Assembly: GCA_035623515.1 (NCBI GenBank)
Contig: DASPTH010000108.1
Location: forward strand, 1-27,352
Direction: 5' to 3'
DNA: 27,352 nucleotides
From: DASPTH01 sp035623515
GTDB taxonomy: Bacteria > Actinomycetota > Acidimicrobiia > IMCC26256 > DASPTH01
Part shown: positions 24,395 to 27,352 of the stretch, piece after piece
How the letters are laid out: each line of letters starts with the position of its first letter
Position numbering within the stretch: position 1 is the first letter of the stretch
Program-made: the position numbers and the translations under genes
The notes under the pieces: generated by a model
Told to the model about the DNA's origin: nothing
What the model saw: only the letters and a program-made list of their open reading frames with translations
Databases searched by the model: none

Positions 24395-25482
24395 CGCGTC
24401 TCCCCTCCGTTCGCGCCCACGCTAGTCACGAGATCGCGCGCCAAGTCGCCCACGCACGCCGCGCCACAGAACGCCATCGCCTTCGCGAACTGGTCACCGA
24501 GAAGGTGCAGGACGTGCTCGGCGCCCTCGGCGCCGCCGACGGTCAGGCCCCAGAGCACCGGCCGTCCGACGAGCACCGCCCGCGCCCCGAGCGCGATCGC
24601 TTTCGCGACGTCGACACCGCTGCGGATCCCGCCGTCGACGTACACCTCGGCGCGGCCGTCGACACCCGCGACCACGCCCGGGAGCGCGTCGCCGGTCGCG
24701 ATCACGCCGTCGAGCATGCGGCCGCCGTGGTTCGACACGATCACCGCCGACGCGCCCGCGTCCACGCAGCGCGCGGCGTCGTCGCCCCGGAGCACGCCCT
24801 TCACCGCCACCGGCAGCCCGCTCCACTCGGCGAAGTGCGCGAGGTCGTCGAAGGTCACCGACGGGTCGAAGTCCTCGACCAGCGCCATCACGTCGGCGGT
24901 GTCGTCGCCGGGCGACGCCAGGTTCGGGAACCGGAACCAGTCGGGCGGGGTCAGCGACGCCTGGGGCGGTGTCGTGCGGCGGGCGGTCGGGACGGCGGCG
25001 CCGTCGACCGACGCCACGACCGCGCGGTACCCGGCGGCGCGCGCCCGGCCCGCGAGTGCGCGTGTCCGGCCGCGGTCGGACAGCATGTACATCTGTGCCC
25101 ACCGCGGCACGTCGGGCGCGGCAGCCGCCACGTCCTCGAGCGAGGTGGTCGCCGCCATCGACGTCACGTAGACGGTGCCGACCGACGCGGCGGCGCGCGC
25201 CGTGGCCGTCTCCCCTTCCTCGCAGAAGAAGCGGTGCATCGCGGTGGGCGCGACAAGGATCGGTACCGTCACCTCGGTGCCGAGCACGGTCGTGCGGGTG
25301 TCGAGATCGGACACGTCGCGCAAGACGTGCGGGCAGAGGCGCAGCCGCGTCCAGGCGTCGACGTTGGCAGTGAGCGTGACGTTGTCGGCGAACCCTCGCG
25401 AGAGGTAGTCCCACGCCGCCGGGTCGAGCCGTTCCCGCGCCCGCGTCTCGAACCCGGCGAGGTCCGCGGGGAAGTCGGCCAT
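24391..25482 (-). CDS. FMN-dependent alpha-hydroxy-acid oxidase/dehydrogenase
   Basis: The 363-residue protein is a lactate/glycolate oxidase-type TIM barrel: WDYLSRG (24-30, with the Tyr of the usual YYxxGA block), PILVAPTAMHRFF, Y132 in QMYMLSDR, K228 in VAVKGVL, the catalytic His252 in SNHGGRMLDG (250-259), and the FMN phosphate site DGGIRSG (283-289) with GARAVLVGRP. It oxidises a 2-hydroxy acid to a 2-oxo acid; the exact acid is unknown. It is the first gene of a leftward operon with the molybdopterin oxidoreductase. Its ATG lies 9 nt after a -10-like TAGGGT (complement of 25492-25497), suggesting a leaderless message. Confidence 0.93.
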   Translation of the reverse strand: MADFPADLAGFETRARERLDPAAWDYLSRGFADNVTLTANVDAWTRLRLCPHVLRDVSDLDTRTTVLGTEVTVPILVAPTAMHRFFCEEGETATARAAASVGTVYVTSMAATTSLEDVAAAAPDVPRWAQMYMLSDRGRTRALAGRARAAGYRAVVASVDGAAVPTARRTTPPQASLTPPDWFRFPNLASPGDDTADVMALVEDFDPSVTFDDLAHFAEWSGLPVAVKGVLRGDDAARCVDAGASAVIVSNHGGRMLDGVIATGDALPGVVAGVDGRAEVYVDGGIRSGVDVAKAIALGARAVLVGRPVLWGLTVGGAEGAEHVLHLLGDQFAKAMAFCGAACVGDLARDLVTSVGANGGETR

Positions 25483-25491
25483 CGGTTCGGG

Positions 25492-25501
25492 ACCCTATCC
25501 T
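25492..25501. promoter_or_regulatory. Overlapping divergent -10 elements (bidirectional promoter)
   Basis: ACCCTATCCT contains TATCCT on the plus strand (25496-25501), 8 nt before the selenoprotein ATG, and TAGGGT on the minus strand (complement of 25492-25497), 9 nt before the oxidase ATG. The two hexamers share the central TA (25496-25497). Only 27 bp separate the two start codons. Confidence 0.5.
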
Positions 25502-25509
25502 CTCGCGAC

Positions 25510-26550
25510 ATGACGAGTGTCACGATCATCGGCCACGACGTCCGGACCGTCGAGGCCACCGTGGGCGCCGGCCACGTCCTGCTCGATCCCGAGCAATTGC
25601 CGGCCGCGCTCGGGTGGGAGCTCAAGCCCGAGGGCCTGTGCCGCGACGACGTGTGCGTGCCCGTGCGCGAGCGCTCCTCGCTCTTCGTCGACGACCGGCT
25701 CGACGTCGCGCGCGTCGCCGAGGCGCTGCGGCGGCCCGTCGTCATCGACGCCGACGCCCGGCTCGTGTCGATCGCGTTGCCCACCGAGCAGCGGCGGCAG
25801 GCAATCGACGCGCTGGTCGCACCGGCGGTCGAGCTCGCCGACCTCGACGGCACGAGGCACTCGCTCGACGAGTGGCGCGGGAAGAAGAAGCTGCTCGTCG
25901 CCTTCGCGTCCTGGTGAGGGTGCCGCTACGACCTGCCCGGGTGGCAGGCGCTGCACGACGAGCTCGCTGACGACGGCTTCACCGTCGTTGCGGTGGCGCT
26001 CGACGACTCGGCCGACGACGTTCGGCCGTGGACCGAGGGGATCACGTACCCGGTGCTCGTCGACCCCCAGCACGTCCTCACCGAGCAGTACGCGATCACC
26101 AACGTGCCCACCGTGATCTGGATCGACGAGGACGATCGCATCGTGCGGCCCAACGGCGTCGCGTTCTCCAACGACATGTTCAAGGAGTTCACCGGCGACG
26201 AGTCGGGCCCGCACCTCGAACTCGTGCGCGAGTGGGTCCACACCGGGGCCGTGCCGATGTCGCCCGACGAGGCGCGCGAGGCAGTCGACGACCTCGACGA
26301 CGACGCGGTGCTGGCACGCCTCCACTTCCGCCTCGCCGCCCACGCGCGCCGCGCCGGTGACGACGCCACCGCGCGGGCGCACTTCGCGCGGGCCGCCGAA
26401 CTCGCGCCCCACGACTTCACCATCCGCCGAGCGCAGCTCCCGCTCACCGGTGGCGACCCCTTCGGCCAAGAGTTCTTCGGCTTCTACAGCGAGTGGCAGG
26501 AAGCCGGCCGGCCCTACAACGGCCTCGGGTCCGTCCGGTCGGAGTCGTAG
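25510..26550 (+). CDS. Probable selenoprotein: thioredoxin-fold redox protein with Sec136 (in-frame TGA)
   Basis: One frame runs 346 codons plus stop, interrupted only by TGA at 25915-25917. Residues 1-105 form an N-terminal domain with a CX4C motif (LCRDDVC, 43-49). Residues about 106-245 are an AhpC/TlpA-like thioredoxin fold (VELADLDGTRHSLDEWRGKK; LLVAFASW; GCRYDLPGW; then NVPTVIWIDEDD with the cis-Pro). The TGA falls between Trp135 and Gly137-Cys138, where a catalytic Cys is expected, giving Sec-Gly-Cys. Residues about 255-346 resemble a TPR-like tail (ARLHFRLAAHARRAGDD). A SECIS-like hairpin follows the TGA. Start ATG 25510 is supported by TATCCT 8 nt upstream. A pseudogene or sequencing error remains possible, but the exact placement argues for selenocysteine. 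No sel genes are in the window. Confidence 0.85.
25915..25956 (+). promoter_or_regulatory. Candidate bacterial SECIS element with UGA codon
   Basis: After the TGA (25915-25917), CCTGCC (25932-25937) pairs with GGCAGG (25943-25948) around the 5-nt loop CGGGT (25938-25942). The outer GTGC (25920-25923) can pair with GCAC (25953-25956). The loop starts 20 nt after the TGA and has G at its second position. Known bacterial SECIS elements have a loop G about 16-37 nt after the UGA; the E. coli fdhF loop is 18 nt away. Confidence 0.7.
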
Positions 26551-26605
26551 CTTCCGGCGCCCCGTGGCGTCGGCGGACGTTGCCAGGTTGCCGAACGGCG
26601 CGACG

Positions 26606-26611
26606 TACGCT
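26606..26611 (+). promoter_or_regulatory. -10 element, leaderless small-protein mRNA
   Basis: TACGCT lies exactly 8 nt before the ATG at 26620; no ribosome binding site is seen. Confidence 0.5.
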
Positions 26612-26619
26612 CCCGGCTC

Positions 26620-26934
26620 ATGGATCTGGGTTGGACGATCGACATCGACGCCGTCGGGGATCCTGACGACACCGACGACGCGTACGACGAGCACCTGGGC
26701 GCGTTCGAGCGCGCGCTCGAGCCGTACGGCGGCGCGGTCGTGGGGAGTCGCGAGCACGGCCGCTACGGCGCGCGGTTCTCGCTCGACTCCGAGAGCGTGA
26801 ACCCCGTCGAGATCCTGGAGGAGGGTCTCCTCGTCTTCCACGACGCCGCCGTCGACGCCGAGCTCCCGGCGTGGCAGGTCGTGCGCTGCGAGCTCCTCAC
26901 CTACGCCGAGGACGAGGCCGGCGAGGACGCCTGA
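26620..26934 (+). CDS. Small acidic protein of unknown function
   Basis: A 104-residue, strongly acidic protein (DAVGDPDDTDDAYDEH near the N-terminus, YAEDEAGEDA at the end) with no membrane helix or signal peptide. The middle has alternating hydrophobic residues (YGARFSLDSESVNPVEILEEGLLVF in part) that suggest a small alpha/beta domain. I do not recognise the family. The reading frame is supported by codon usage like its neighbours and by a -10 element 8 nt before the ATG. It has its own promoter, between the selenoprotein gene and the LigD-like gene, all rightward, so no operon partner is certain. Confidence 0.7.
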   Translation: MDLGWTIDIDAVGDPDDTDDAYDEHLGAFERALEPYGGAVVGSREHGRYGARFSLDSESVNPVEILEEGLLVFHDAAVDAELPAWQVVRCELLTYAEDEAGEDA

Positions 26935-26943
26935 CGCGATCGC

Positions 26944-26949
26944 TACGGT
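26944..26949 (+). promoter_or_regulatory. -10 element, leaderless LigD-like mRNA
   Basis: TACGGT lies exactly 8 nt before the ATG at 26958, without a ribosome binding site. Confidence 0.5.
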
Positions 26950-26957
26950 GATCGGCG

Positions 26958-27352
26958 ATGAGCCGACGTGTGCGTGAGTCACGCGACGGGGTTGCGCTGA
27001 CCAACCTCGACGAGCCGTTGTTCGACGGCGCGGGAGTGACGAAACGCGACCTGGTCGACTATCTCGACGGCGTGCGCGAGCGGATCCTCCCGGAGCTCGA
27101 GAACCGGCCGCTGTCGGTGGTGCGCGTCCACCGCGGGCAAGCGGCGTTCATGCAGAAGAACGTGCCGAAGTACGCGCCCGACTGGTTGCGGACTGTGACG
27201 ATGTGGGCGGACACGTCGAAACGCGACGTGTCGTACGCGCTGTGCAACGACCGGCGCACGCTGGTGTGGTTCGCGAACCAGCGGGCAATCGAGTACCACC
27301 CCGCGCTCGTCCGGGTCGAGCATCCCGACCGCGTGACCCACCTCATGCTCGA
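26958..27352 (+). CDS. ligD: LigD-type polymerase/primase (partial, C-terminus outside window)
   Basis: The visible 131 residues match the N-terminus of the LigD polymerase domain (archaeo-eukaryotic primase fold): ALTNLDEPLFDGAGVTKRDLVDYL, where family members have TNxDKVLFPxxGxTKxDL, then LSVVRVHRG, AFMQKNVPKYAPDWL, and LVWFANQRAIEYHPALVR (the xNxxxIxxHP segment). LigD polymerases fill in or extend ends during non-homologous end joining with Ku. Whether this is a stand-alone polymerase or fused to ligase or nuclease cannot be seen, so the symbol is provisional. The catalytic Asp pair lies beyond the window. The ATG is placed by the TACGGT hexamer 8 nt upstream. Confidence 0.88.
   Translation, partial: MSRRVRESRDGVALTNLDEPLFDGAGVTKRDLVDYLDGVRERILPELENRPLSVVRVHRGQAAFMQKNVPKYAPDWLRTVTMWADTSKRDVSYALCNDRRTLVWFANQRAIEYHPALVRVEHPDRVTHLML

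Noticed and set aside
25915..25917. TGA as a simple nonsense mutation or frameshift
   Set aside because: The frame continues in the same phase for 210 codons with intact thioredoxin-fold motifs. The stop replaces precisely the catalytic Cys, and a SECIS-like hairpin follows. A frameshift would change phase. A nonsense mutation cannot be fully excluded.
1..27352. tRNA, rRNA, CRISPR, insertion sequence or sel genes in the window
   Set aside because: I looked through the intergenic stretches, nearly all under 310 bp, and saw no cloverleaf, spaced repeats, transposase or selenocysteine machinery. Short RNAs could still be missed by eye.

Overview
The window is GC-rich (about 70% by eye), densely packed bacterial chromosome. 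It reads as an actinobacterium, most likely of a less-studied lineage such as the Acidimicrobiia; that placement is inferred from gene content. Supporting signs are a cyclase/ATPase regulator, an MmpL-type transporter with a TetR gene, a P450/crotonase/CoA-transferase catabolic set, a LigD-type polymerase and many leaderless genes. I recognise 21 genes. The first (cyclase/ATPase) and last (LigD-like) run off the ends. I saw no rRNA, tRNA, CRISPR array, insertion sequence or prophage.

Layout. 1-1067 (-): class III cyclase fused to an AAA/NB-ARC-type ATPase. 1374-3004 (+): two-gene ABC-2 exporter. 3026-4525 (-): a long-form serine hydroxymethyltransferase. 4682-6462 (+): ECF sigma factor with a SnoaL-like tail, then a methyltransferase 8 bp later. 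6459-8334 (-): an SDR and a ketol-acid-reductoisomerase-like protein that lacks key catalytic residues. 8536-11462 (+): MmpL-family transporter overlapping a TetR regulator, with a palindrome over the promoter. 11533-14720 (+): a kinase-less KdpD-like DUF4118/GAF membrane protein, then an APC-superfamily (KimA/Rv2690c-like) transporter fused to an OB-fold; GTCAAGA repeats precede both genes. 14847-22185: a catabolic neighbourhood of amidohydrolase, SDR, crotonase and P450 (-), tandem CaiB/BaiF CoA-transferase and a VOC protein. Two related long hairpins flank the SDR at 16125-16171 and 17135-17187. 22196-25482 (-): an FMN-dependent alpha-hydroxy-acid oxidase and a cytosolic molybdopterin oxidoreductase, overlapping. 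25510-26550 (+): a probable selenoprotein. 26620-27352 (+): a small acidic protein of unknown function and the start of a LigD-type polymerase.

The strongest unusual signal is at 25510-26550. One open frame is interrupted by a single TGA exactly where a thioredoxin-fold protein has its active-site cysteine (Trp-TGA-Gly-Cys-Arg). The frame continues for 210 codons, and a hairpin with a G-containing 5-nt loop lies 20 nt after the TGA, as in a bacterial SECIS. Standard gene calling would split this gene.

Other linking themes: at least five genes carry a TANNNT hexamer exactly 8 nt before the start codon, implying leaderless mRNAs. The selenoprotein and the divergent oxidase operon have -10 elements that overlap. 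The DUF4118 and transporter genes look like a potassium-homeostasis unit under a response regulator encoded elsewhere.
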